DNA of 13,176 nt from positions 1-13,176 of the forward strand of contig JARDZO010000152.1 of the NCBI GenBank assembly GCA_029240815.1, read 5' to 3'. The position numbers were made by a program, and so were the translations under genes. This document shows positions 1 through 6,678 of this stretch, piece by piece. Under the pieces are notes generated by a model. That model worked only from the letters and a program-made list of their open reading frames with translations, did no database searches and was not told the DNA's origin. Every line of letters starts with the position of its first letter. Position 1 is the stretch's first letter. This stretch comes from Brevibacillus sp. Its GTDB lineage: Bacteria; Bacillota; Bacilli; Brevibacillales; Brevibacillaceae.

Positions 1-184
1 ATGTTGCAGGTTTCTCCGGCTGTGACGAAGTAGGCGGTTGTTCCGGTGCAGTTAATGGTGGCTGAGAAGGAACGCTCGCTGGCGGCTTCTCGGGCTCTGC
101 CGGTGTAGATGGAGTGCTCTGTCCTGTACTTGTACACCCTTGCAGTAAAAAGACAGTCAATAAGAGTATCCAAACCTTTTTCAT
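1..184 (-). CDS. N-terminus of a proline-rich lipoprotein (partial, runs off left edge)
   Basis: The minus strand reads from an ATG at 184 down to the window edge without a stop, giving 61 codons. The protein begins MKKVWILLLTVFLLQGC: two lysines, a hydrophobic stretch, then Cys17 in a lipobox-like LLQGC. This predicts lipoprotein export and lipid attachment at Cys17; Gln at the -2 position is less common than Ala or Ser. After the cysteine comes a low-complexity segment rich in Pro, Ser, Thr, Gln and Glu (for example STPSTPAEPEKPPASVPSQP), typical of an extended linker between the membrane anchor and an outer domain lying beyond the window. GAGGG at 194-190 is a good ribosome binding site. 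The functional domain is not visible, so no role is assigned. The gene is divergent from aspA. Confidence 0.75.
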   Translation of the reverse strand, partial: MKKVWILLLTVFLLQGCTSTGQSTPSTPAEPEKPPASVPSQPPLTAPEQPPTSSQPEKPAT

Positions 185-212
185 GAAATCCCTCTTTTCT
201 GTCGAGTTTATC

Positions 213-226
213 GTGAGACTTCTCAC
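213..226. repeat. Perfect inverted repeat in the divergent lipoprotein/aspA region
   Basis: GTGAGA-ct-TCTCAC is a 6-bp perfect inverted repeat with a 2-base centre. It ends 29 bases upstream of the lipoprotein ATG and lies 115 bases upstream of the aspA ATG. Its symmetry and position fit a dimeric regulator's operator, but I do not recognise the regulator. A 14-base palindrome can also occur by chance. Confidence 0.35.
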
Positions 227-265
227 ATACTAAGACGTGAATTCAGGCGATAGTGTTCCAAGGGC

Positions 266-293
266 GTTCACAACGACTTTTCTATGATAGAAT
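266..293 (+). promoter_or_regulatory. Possible sigma-A promoter of aspA (weak)
   Basis: The overlapping -10-like hexamers TATGAT (283-288) and TAGAAT (288-293) lie about 50 bases upstream of aspA. GTTCAC at 266-271 would be a poor -35 for TAGAAT with 16-base spacing. The -10 is reasonable and the -35 is poor, so this is tentative. Confidence 0.3.
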
Positions 294-340
294 GAAGAGG
301 TAGCTTTATCCACTAATCGCAGAAAGCTGGTCGAAAAAGA

Positions 341-1765
341 ATGGCAGAACAAACGTATCGAATTGAGAAGGATTTTCTTGGTGAGAAAGAAATTCCCGTA
401 CATGCCTATTACGGTGTTCAAACTATGCGCGCAACGGAAAACTTTCCGATTACCGGTTACCGTCTTCACTCATCCCTGATCATCGCGATGGCCATGGTAA
501 AAAAAGCCGCAGCGATTGCCAACATGGAAGTATCCCGACTCAATCCACGCTTGGGCAACGCTATTGTCACCGCTGCACAGGAAATCATCGATGGAAAATG
601 GCACGATCAGTTCATCGTTGACCCGATTCAAGGCGGAGCGGGTACATCCATTAACATGAATACTAATGAAGTGATTGCAAACCGCGGGTTGGAACTACTG
701 GAAGAGAAAAAGGGAGATTACTTCCATCTCAGCCCCAATACCCATGTAAATATGTCTCAATCTACGAACGATGCATTTCCGACAGCCATCCATATCGCCA
801 CCCTGGACATGCTGGAAAAACTGTTGGTTACCATGGATAGTATGCACGATGTCTTTGGCCAAAAAGCACGCGAGTTTGACGATGTGATTAAAATGGGTCG
901 GACCCACCTGCAGGATGCGGTTCCGATCCGTCTCGGACAAGAATTCGAGGCTTATCGCCGCGTGTTGGAGCGCGATATCAAGCGCATCAAGCAGTCTCGT
1001 CAGCACTTGTACGAAGTAAATATGGGAGCAACTGCAGTCGGTACGGGATTGAATGCCGATCCGAGCTACATCACGACTGTTGTGAAGCAACTGGCAGACA
1101 TCACGGGCTTCCCTCTGACTGGGGCGGAGCACCTCGTGGATGCGACGCAAAACACTGACGCGTACACCGAAGTTTCCGCTGCGCTGAAAGTTTGCATGAT
1201 GAATATGTCCAAAATGGCGAACGACCTTCGTCTGATGGCATCTGGGCCACGCGCTGGACTCGGAGAGATCTCCTTGCCTGCACGCCAGCCTGGTTCCTCG
1301 ATCATGCCAGGTAAAGTTAATCCGGTGATGGCAGAAGTTATTAACCAAGTTGCGTTCCAAGTAATCGGAAATGACCATACCATTTGTTTGGCATCCGAAG
1401 CAGGGCAGCTGGAGCTGAATGTAATGGAGCCTGTGCTGGTCTTTAACCTGCTGCAATCCATTAGCATCATGGACAATGCTTTCCGCGTCTTTACCCAGCA
1501 TTGCTTGTCCGGTATCGAGGCAAACCGTGAGCGAATGAAAGAATATGTAGAAAAGAGCGTTGGTGTCATCACAGCTGTCAACCCACATCTAGGCTATGAA
1601 ACAGCGGCACGGATCGCTCGCGAAGCGATTTTGACAGGAAAGTCCGTGCGTGAATTGTGCCTGCAGTACAATGTGTTGACTGAAGAGGAACTGGATCTGA
1701 TTCTCGATCCGTTCGAAATGACTCATCCAGGCATTGCCGGAGCGTCCTTGCTCGACAAAGAGTAA
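341..1765 (+). CDS. aspA: Aspartate ammonia-lyase (aspartase)
   Basis: The 474-residue product belongs to the aspartase/fumarase superfamily. Aspartase reversibly deaminates L-aspartate to fumarate and ammonia in the cytoplasm, feeding aspartate carbon into the TCA cycle. The three superfamily signature regions are present: STND at 141-144, GRTH at about 186-189, and the flexible loop GSSIMPGKVNPVMAE from Gly318, whose first serine (Ser319) corresponds to the catalytic base of characterised aspartases. The N-terminus (RIEKDFLGEKEIP, then HAYYGVQTMRA) is typical of aspartase rather than fumarase C, and the length is normal. The ATG at 341 is the only in-frame start after a TAA at 314-316. Its ribosome binding site is weak (only A/G-rich sequence before the ATG), which is odd for such a gene. 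It is monocistronic and ends at a bidirectional terminator. Confidence 0.95.
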   Translation: MAEQTYRIEKDFLGEKEIPVHAYYGVQTMRATENFPITGYRLHSSLIIAMAMVKKAAAIANMEVSRLNPRLGNAIVTAAQEIIDGKWHDQFIVDPIQGGAGTSINMNTNEVIANRGLELLEEKKGDYFHLSPNTHVNMSQSTNDAFPTAIHIATLDMLEKLLVTMDSMHDVFGQKAREFDDVIKMGRTHLQDAVPIRLGQEFEAYRRVLERDIKRIKQSRQHLYEVNMGATAVGTGLNADPSYITTVVKQLADITGFPLTGAEHLVDATQNTDAYTEVSAALKVCMMNMSKMANDLRLMASGPRAGLGEISLPARQPGSSIMPGKVNPVMAEVINQVAFQVIGNDHTICLASEAGQLELNVMEPVLVFNLLQSISIMDNAFRVFTQHCLSGIEANRERMKEYVEKSVGVITAVNPHLGYETAARIAREAILTGKSVRELCLQYNVLTEEELDLILDPFEMTHPGIAGASLLDKE

Positions 1766-1781
1766 GAACCCCCTGAAGAAT

Positions 1782-1827
1782 AAAAACTCCCGCGACCCGC
1801 GATTGCGATGGTTGTCGGGAGTTTTTT
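1782..1827. terminator. Bidirectional terminator between aspA and pdaA
   Basis: AAAAACTCCCG (1782-1792) and CGGGAGTTTTT (1816-1826) are perfect 11-base complements around a 23-base loop. The A-run on one side and T-run on the other make it work on either strand. It lies 17 bases after the aspA stop and just beyond the pdaA stop, so it serves both convergent genes. Confidence 0.9.
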
Positions 1828-1832
1828 CGATT

Positions 1833-2654
1833 TCAGCGAGGAGGGAGCTGGTCCAGCGTTTTGAATTCGTACCCTTGCTTCCGAGCTTCGTCAATGATCG
1901 CACCTAGCGCATCGGCATTGTCCTTGGAGACGGAATGCAGCAATATGACCGCACCCGGATGCATTTGGGCCATGACGCTGTCGTAGGCATATTTCCAACC
2001 GCGTTGTACTTTCGTATCCCAGTCACGGTAAGCGATCGACCAAAAAACGTTGGTATAGCCCATTTCCTTTGATACGGCCAACGTGCGATCACTAAAAATG
2101 CCTCGAGGCGGGCGCAAGTAGCGCATATCTTTTTGTCCAGTGACTTGAGCTACGGCTTCCTTCACCTTTGTCAGCTCTTCTTTGACTTTGCCGTTCGGAA
2201 TCGTGGTCATGTCAGGGTGACTCCAAGAGTGGTTTCCGATTAGATGGCCTTCTGCAGCCATTCTTTTCAGGAGCTCGGGCTGATCCTTCACATAATGACC
2301 CGTAACAAAAAAGATGGCAGGAACTTTCCGCGTGAGAAGTGTATCAAGAATCGATGCTGTATAGCCATTCTCATAGCCATTGTCAAAGGTTAAGTACAGT
2401 TCTTTTTTTGCTGTATCACCTAAAAAAACCGCTCCGTGTCGATCCACAATGCTTTTGAAGCCCTCTTCGTTAATAGAAGGGAGTTGTCCGTTTTTGCTTT
2501 TTTTGAATCCAAAGTGATAGGGATGATCGGAAACGGCGAGGGCGGAGTGAATCGGCGAAATCATCAGCAACAAGAGGCACATACAAAAGAGGAGCCAGGT
2601 GGATCCCGATTGCTTTTGCGTTGGCAGCTTTGCATTCAGCTTGTCCATCATCAA
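1833..2654 (-). CDS. pdaA: Spore-cortex delta-lactam polysaccharide deacetylase PdaA
   Basis: The 273-residue product is a family 4 carbohydrate esterase that closely resembles Bacillus PdaA. PdaA removes the acetyl group from N-acetylmuramic acid in spore peptidoglycan so that muramic delta-lactam, needed for cortex lysis at germination, can form. A basic N-terminus and hydrophobic segment (about 20-40) form a signal peptide. Catalytic-domain motifs appear in order: TFDNGYENGY (89-98), GNHSWSH (140-146), RPPRG (181-185) and LLHSVS (238-243). The first motif has Asn92 where most NodB-type deacetylases have a second Asp; this substitution is characteristic of the PdaA group and is not a defect. 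The start is uncertain: TTG at 2654 is followed directly by ATGs at 2651 and 2648. AAAGGA at 2669-2664 best fits the TTG or the first ATG. The gene is monocistronic and convergent with aspA. Confidence 0.93.
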   Translation of the reverse strand: MMMDKLNAKLPTQKQSGSTWLLFCMCLLLLMISPIHSALAVSDHPYHFGFKKSKNGQLPSINEEGFKSIVDRHGAVFLGDTAKKELYLTFDNGYENGYTASILDTLLTRKVPAIFFVTGHYVKDQPELLKRMAAEGHLIGNHSWSHPDMTTIPNGKVKEELTKVKEAVAQVTGQKDMRYLRPPRGIFSDRTLAVSKEMGYTNVFWSIAYRDWDTKVQRGWKYAYDSVMAQMHPGAVILLHSVSKDNADALGAIIDEARKQGYEFKTLDQLPPR

Positions 2655-2794
2655 AACGTCACGTCCTTTCCATCAGTTAACGGAGTTGTCCATGAAAGTT
2701 TGTCCAGTCCCTTTCCATTTATGTAATCGCTTTGGAAGCATTCGACGGATGAAGTTGGGTGGATTTCGCATGGGCAGGAGGGACAACTGCTCAT

Positions 2795-2822
2795 ACAACT
2801 ACGAGACACCAGTCATATAGTA
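2795..2822 (+). promoter_or_regulatory. Sigma-K-like promoter upstream of the acidic peptide gene
   Basis: CATATAGTA at 2814-2822 matches the sigma-K -10 consensus CATAnnnTA, and ACA at 2795-2797 lies 16 bases upstream, fitting the short mACm -35. The start of transcription would be near 2829, about 60 bases before the ATG at 2890. The match is by eye. The consensus is short, so chance occurrence is possible. Confidence 0.33.
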
Positions 2823-2889
2823 TCTAAGTCAACGGTGAGATCGCTGACGTTTCCTATGTGAAATCATCCAGTACCAGGAGGTGTAAGTC

Positions 2890-3102
2890 ATGGGGCTGAA
2901 TTGGTTGCGGTATTTGAACGAAGAAGTCGGAGATGACGAAGGCATCGAGGAAGTAGAAGTCAAAATCGAATACAGAGACGGAATGAAAAAAAAATGGACT
3001 TTCGTAGGGGATAATGAACCCATTTTTGAAGACGGCGAAGATGAAGAAGACGACGAGGACGACGACGACGACGAAGATGGTTCGGAGGAAGAAGACCAGT
3101 AA
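2890..3102 (+). CDS. Small, extremely acidic hypothetical protein
   Basis: The 70-residue product is preceded by a strong ribosome binding site, AGGAGGTG at 2877-2884, with good spacing to the ATG, which argues that it is a real gene. By my count 32 of 70 residues are Asp or Glu. The N-terminal part (about 1-43) has mixed composition and may fold: it contains the alternating segment VEVKIEYRDGMKKKWTFV (22-39), suggestive of two beta strands joined by a turn. The C-terminal part (about 44-70) is almost entirely Asp/Glu, partly encoded by a GAC/GAA triplet run near 3046-3080. No signal peptide, membrane segment or known family was recognised. It is followed by its own terminator, so it is transcribed alone. 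Possible roles are binding cations or basic proteins, but none can be assigned. Confidence 0.8.
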   Translation: MGLNWLRYLNEEVGDDEGIEEVEVKIEYRDGMKKKWTFVGDNEPIFEDGEDEEDDEDDDDDEDGSEEEDQ

Positions 3103-3126
3103 GCAGTGTAGGCAATTGCTGGATTG

Positions 3127-3160
3127 AAAAGAGGTGCGTCAAGAGGCGCATCTTTTTTCT
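3127..3160 (+). terminator. Rho-independent terminator after the acidic peptide gene
   Basis: The stem pairs AAAAGA (3127-3132) with TCTTTT (3151-3156) and TGCG (3135-3138) with CGCA (3147-3150), with a GG bulge and an 8-base loop. It runs into a T-rich tail and sits 25 bases after the stop codon. Confidence 0.75.
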
Positions 3161-3161
3161 T

Positions 3162-3192
3162 TTGTCTTTCAAAGCGGGCAATCTGTTATCAT
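3162..3192 (+). promoter_or_regulatory. Possible extended -10 sigma-A promoter of the helicase gene
   Basis: TG-t-TATCAT at 3184-3192 is an extended -10 element. TTGTCT at 3162-3167 is a partial -35 at a long 19-base spacing, which an extended -10 can tolerate. The predicted start near 3199 gives a leader of about 50 bases before the ATG at 3249. Confidence 0.42.
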
Positions 3193-3248
3193 GAGAGCAA
3201 CAGAACATAAAGGACACTGTTCCCTTTTGGAAAGAAAGGATTACGTAG

Positions 3249-6200
3249 ATGAGCGTTCAATTGACCCATAGGCTTATACAGCAGCGATGTGGAAAAATCT
3301 CCTATGAAAAAGGAAAAGCCTACAATCGGGCAGGGAAAGTGACATTCACCCAATACAATCCATACATTCCGAGTTATCAAGCGACGGTCAAGGGAAACGT
3401 CAGTGATCAGGTTACTGTGGAATGGGATGAGGATGGAATGGAAGCGAGCTGCACGTGTCCATCGCTTCAATCCTACGATCAGGACTGCCAGCATATCGCT
3501 GCCGTTCTCATAGCGATTCTCGAGCTTGAGGTGGATGGCAGATCTCCCGTCATAGCGGGATCTGGCGAATCAAACAGAGTTGAGCGGACAGACTCGGCAT
3601 TCGAAAAACAATTGACGACCAACGTATTGGGGCTTTTTTCCGAAACGTCCGTCAAAACGGGCAAAACACGATTTGATACCAGAACGCCATTGGAAGTAGA
3701 AATTATTTGCAAACTGGTCATGTACGGTTACCAAAAGCACATGTTCGGGATTGAACTGAAGATTGGTTCGAAGCGACGATACATTGTGAAAAAAATAAAG
3801 GATTTCTTAGAGCAGATTGAGCAGGGAATGTCATATGAATTCTCTAGCCACTTCTGCTACGATCCATCCCTTCACTGTTTCCAAAAGGAAGATGAGCTCG
3901 TTCTCAAACAATTGATCGAGATCCTCCAGAATGAAAAGATGTATCGGGAGACTTCTCACCGTTCCTCGATCCAAAATCGCGATGGTGAAACGAGGACGTT
4001 ACTGGTTCCGCCGATCTCCTGGGGAAAACTTCAGGAGTCTCTTCAGCGCGCTCCGATCGTAACCTTCGAACTGGAAAGCGGGACGTACGAGGGTATCACG
4101 GTATCCGAGGAGCCGCTACCTTTGAGCTTTTCGTTTGATCAGGGACACTCGGCCAGCTATCAAATGGAAATAAAGGGTCTGGAGCATGTTACCGTGATGG
4201 AACCCTATGGTGTAGCGGTTTCCAATGGAAAGCTGCACAAGCTGTCCCCTGGTACGAGCCATCGCATTTCCCAGTTAAAAAGCATGCTAGCTGCCTCCCG
4301 TAGACACGAGATTCAAATCTCACAGGAGCAGATGGAGCCATTTATGGTACAAGTCGTCCCGGAGTTGATGAAGGTTGGGATAGTGTCTATCGCGTCATCC
4401 GTTTCTTCTCGCTTGGTACGTACACAGCTTCAGGCAAGACTGTATTTGGATCGTATCAGGGATCGTTTGATTGCTGGACTGGAATTTCAATACGGAGAAA
4501 TCATTTTTAATCCGCTAGAAGACACGTCGCAAAGTCGTGGGACTGACCTGATTGTGGTTAGGGATGGAGAACGGGAACGGCAAATCTTAGAGCTGATGGA
4601 GCAGAGTGCATTTACTAGGACTGAAGCAGGCTATTACATGGAAGATGAAGAAGCGGAATATGATTTCTTGTATCGGATGGTCCCGCAGATGGAAAAGTTG
4701 GCCAAAGTGTATGCCACCTCTGCAGTAAAAATGAGATTACACACTGCTTCAGCTCCTCCAAAAATAAGGGTGGACGTAGACGAACGAACGAACTGGCTGG
4801 ATTTTCAATTTGATATTGACGGGATTCCACATGCGGAGATCCGAGGGTTATTGCAGTCACTGGAGGAAAAGCGAAAGTATTACCGCCTCCCAAACGGAGC
4901 TTTGCTTCCATTAGAAAGTGCTGAATATCAAGACATACAACGCTTCATGAGCGAAATGGGGATCCAAGGGAAGGATTTTCAGGGTACTCAACTGCGCCTA
5001 CCCATCGTACGCGGTCTAGCGATGATGGATGGAGATACCCGAGGCACAGCAGTTACCGTGGGAAAATCGTTTCGTCGCCTCCTGGACAATGTGCGCAATC
5101 CGGACAATCTGGACTTTCCGGTACCAGAGAGCCTGGCGAATGTCCTGCGCGACTATCAAGTGTATGGGTATCAGTGGTTGAAGACACTCGCGCACTATCA
5201 CTTTGGCGGTATTTTGGCAGATGACATGGGACTCGGAAAGACTGTACAGAGCATTGCGTTTCTCGTGTCTGTCCTGCCGCAAATCAGAGAGCGAAAGCAG
5301 CCAGCATTAATCGTGTCGCCTGCCTCCCTGATCTACAACTGGCGAAATGAGCTAAAGAAATTTGCACCAGAGATCCGTGCAGTCATCGCAGACGGAACCA
5401 AAGGCGAGCGCACACAGATCCTGAAGGATGCGTCGCAAGTTGATGTCGTCATTACCTCGTATCCTTTATTGCGCAGAGACTTTGGTACGTATGCGGAGGG
5501 TTCGTTTCATACGCTGTTTCTGGACGAGGCACAGGCTTTCAAGAATCACACCACCCAGACTGCCCATGCGGTAAAAGGCATTAACGCTGGCTATCGATTT
5601 GCCCTCACAGGCACACCTGTGGAGAACGGACTGGATGAATTGTGGTCGATTTACGATGCAGTCTTTCCAGGGCTATTTCCGGCTCGAAAAGCATTTCACG
5701 ACTTATCCAGAGAAGAGGTAGCCAAACGCATTCGCCCCTTCCTGCTGCGCAGATTGAAGACAGATGTCTTGCGGGAGCTCCCTGAAAAGATCGAGACCCT
5801 CCAGGCCACCGGGCTCTTGCCGGAACAGAAAAAGCTCTATGTTGCCTATTTGGCAAAGCTTCAACAAGAGACCCTGAAGCATTTGGACAAAGAAACCTTT
5901 GAAAAGAACCGGATCAAGATTCTTGCCGGCTTGACGAGACTTCGGCAGCTGTGCTGTCATCCCGCTCTTTTTGTGGAAGACTACGCAGGAAGCTCAGCTA
6001 AATTCGAACAGTTGATGGAAATCCTAGAGGAATGCCGCAATACTGGGAAACGAGTATTGTTGTTTTCCCAATTTACGGAAATGCTCGGACTGATTGGACG
6101 GGAGCTGGGCTACGAAGGAATTCCGTTCTTTTATTTGGACGGAGACACGCCAGCAGCGACTCGAGTTGAGCTATGCAACCGGTTTAATGAGGGGGAGAGA

Positions 6201-6509
6201 GATCTGTTTCTGCTTTCACTGAAGGCAGGGGGCACAGGTTTGAATTTGACAGGTGCTGACACGGTGATTCTCTACGATCTCTGGTGGAATCCAGCTGTGG
6301 AGCAACAAGCGGCCGATCGAGCCCATCGCATCGGGCAAAAAAATGTCGTCCAAGTCATCCGCCTCGTCGCAGAAGGTACGGTGGAAGAAAAAATGTTTGA
6401 ACTTCAGCAGAAAAAGAAGAACCTCATTCAGGAAGTGATCCAGCCTGGCCAAGAAGCGTTGTCCAGCTTGACGGAACAGGACATCAGAGAGCTCTTGATG
6501 ATCGGTTGA
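3249..6509 (+). CDS. SWIM zinc-finger / SNF2-family DEAD-like helicase
   Basis: The 1086-residue product is a Swi2/Snf2-type ATPase, a double-stranded DNA translocase. An N-terminal SWIM zinc-finger motif CxCx9CxH is complete (Cys68, Cys70, Cys80, His82). A long middle region (about 100-600) corresponds in position to the bacterial SNF2-associated domain. The two RecA-like lobes follow: Walker A DDMGLGKT (658-665, Lys664), DEAQ box (759-762), TGTPVEN (787-793), FLLRRLKTDV, then in lobe 2 LLSLKAGGTGLNL (about 988-1000) and QQAADRAHRIGQ (1019-1030) with the arginine finger region. All core motifs are intact, so it is probably active. Bacillus subtilis has a comparable helicase, YwqA, encoded next to a SWIM protein, YwqB; here the zinc finger and motor are in one chain. 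AAAGGA eight bases before the ATG supports the start. It stands alone between two terminators. A role in DNA repair or nucleoprotein remodelling is inferred from the family. Confidence 0.93.
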   Translation: MSVQLTHRLIQQRCGKISYEKGKAYNRAGKVTFTQYNPYIPSYQATVKGNVSDQVTVEWDEDGMEASCTCPSLQSYDQDCQHIAAVLIAILELEVDGRSPVIAGSGESNRVERTDSAFEKQLTTNVLGLFSETSVKTGKTRFDTRTPLEVEIICKLVMYGYQKHMFGIELKIGSKRRYIVKKIKDFLEQIEQGMSYEFSSHFCYDPSLHCFQKEDELVLKQLIEILQNEKMYRETSHRSSIQNRDGETRTLLVPPISWGKLQESLQRAPIVTFELESGTYEGITVSEEPLPLSFSFDQGHSASYQMEIKGLEHVTVMEPYGVAVSNGKLHKLSPGTSHRISQLKSMLAASRRHEIQISQEQMEPFMVQVVPELMKVGIVSIASSVSSRLVRTQLQARLYLDRIRDRLIAGLEFQYGEIIFNPLEDTSQSRGTDLIVVRDGERERQILELMEQSAFTRTEAGYYMEDEEAEYDFLYRMVPQMEKLAKVYATSAVKMRLHTASAPPKIRVDVDERTNWLDFQFDIDGIPHAEIRGLLQSLEEKRKYYRLPNGALLPLESAEYQDIQRFMSEMGIQGKDFQGTQLRLPIVRGLAMMDGDTRGTAVTVGKSFRRLLDNVRNPDNLDFPVPESLANVLRDYQVYGYQWLKTLAHYHFGGILADDMGLGKTVQSIAFLVSVLPQIRERKQPALIVSPASLIYNWRNELKKFAPEIRAVIADGTKGERTQILKDASQVDVVITSYPLLRRDFGTYAEGSFHTLFLDEAQAFKNHTTQTAHAVKGINAGYRFALTGTPVENGLDELWSIYDAVFPGLFPARKAFHDLSREEVAKRIRPFLLRRLKTDVLRELPEKIETLQATGLLPEQKKLYVAYLAKLQQETLKHLDKETFEKNRIKILAGLTRLRQLCCHPALFVEDYAGSSAKFEQLMEILEECRNTGKRVLLFSQFTEMLGLIGRELGYEGIPFFYLDGDTPAATRVELCNRFNEGERDLFLLSLKAGGTGLNLTGADTVILYDLWWNPAVEQQAADRAHRIGQKNVVQVIRLVAEGTVEEKMFELQQKKKNLIQEVIQPGQEALSSLTEQDIRELLMIG

Positions 6510-6532
6510 GGGTGAGGAAGGATCCTAGATAG

Positions 6533-6572
6533 AAGCCTTGGTCTGTAGTTGCATACAGATCAAGGCTTTTTT
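6533..6572 (+). terminator. Strong rho-independent terminator after the helicase gene
   Basis: A 15-bp stem pairs 6533-6547 with 6554-6568, with one G-U pair and a 6-base loop, and runs into six T's (6567-6572). It lies 23 bases after the stop and separates the helicase from the cotS operon. Confidence 0.9.
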
Positions 6573-6678
6573 AATTGGCTTACCCCCATGGATATTTGTC
6601 CGTTTCCTGTTCAAAATAGAACGAATAGTTTATTAAGAATTCGTAAGGAATTTCCAATTGTAACGCGGGGGGAATGGA

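Noticed and set aside
306..314. DnaA-box-like TTATCCACT near aspA
   Set aside because: It is a single near-match with no cluster of boxes, no AT-rich unwinding element and no dnaA or dnaN gene nearby, so it is not an origin.
695..1588. A 297-codon open frame antisense to aspA
   Set aside because: It overlaps a fully conserved enzyme gene, has no recognisable domain or ribosome binding site, and has Cys/His/Arg-rich shadow composition.
1833..2654. Asn in place of the second Asp of the deacetylase motif (TFDNG) read as catalytic loss
   Set aside because: The PdaA group characteristically has Asn at this position and is active, so this is a family feature.
2722..2735. Catabolite-response-element-like TGTAATCGCTTTGG
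   Set aside because: The left half fits the cre consensus but the right half does not, and pdaA is not an expected CcpA target.
2717..2743. Sigma-G-like promoter for pdaA (GAATG and CATAAAT on the minus strand)
   Set aside because: pdaA is sigma-G dependent in Bacillus, but the spacing here is 15 bases rather than about 17-18 and the -10 mismatches at its last two positions, so I do not call it.
3046..3080. GAC/GAA run read as a stand-alone microsatellite
   Set aside because: It lies within the reading frame of a gene with a strong ribosome binding site and is better explained as coding for the acidic tail.
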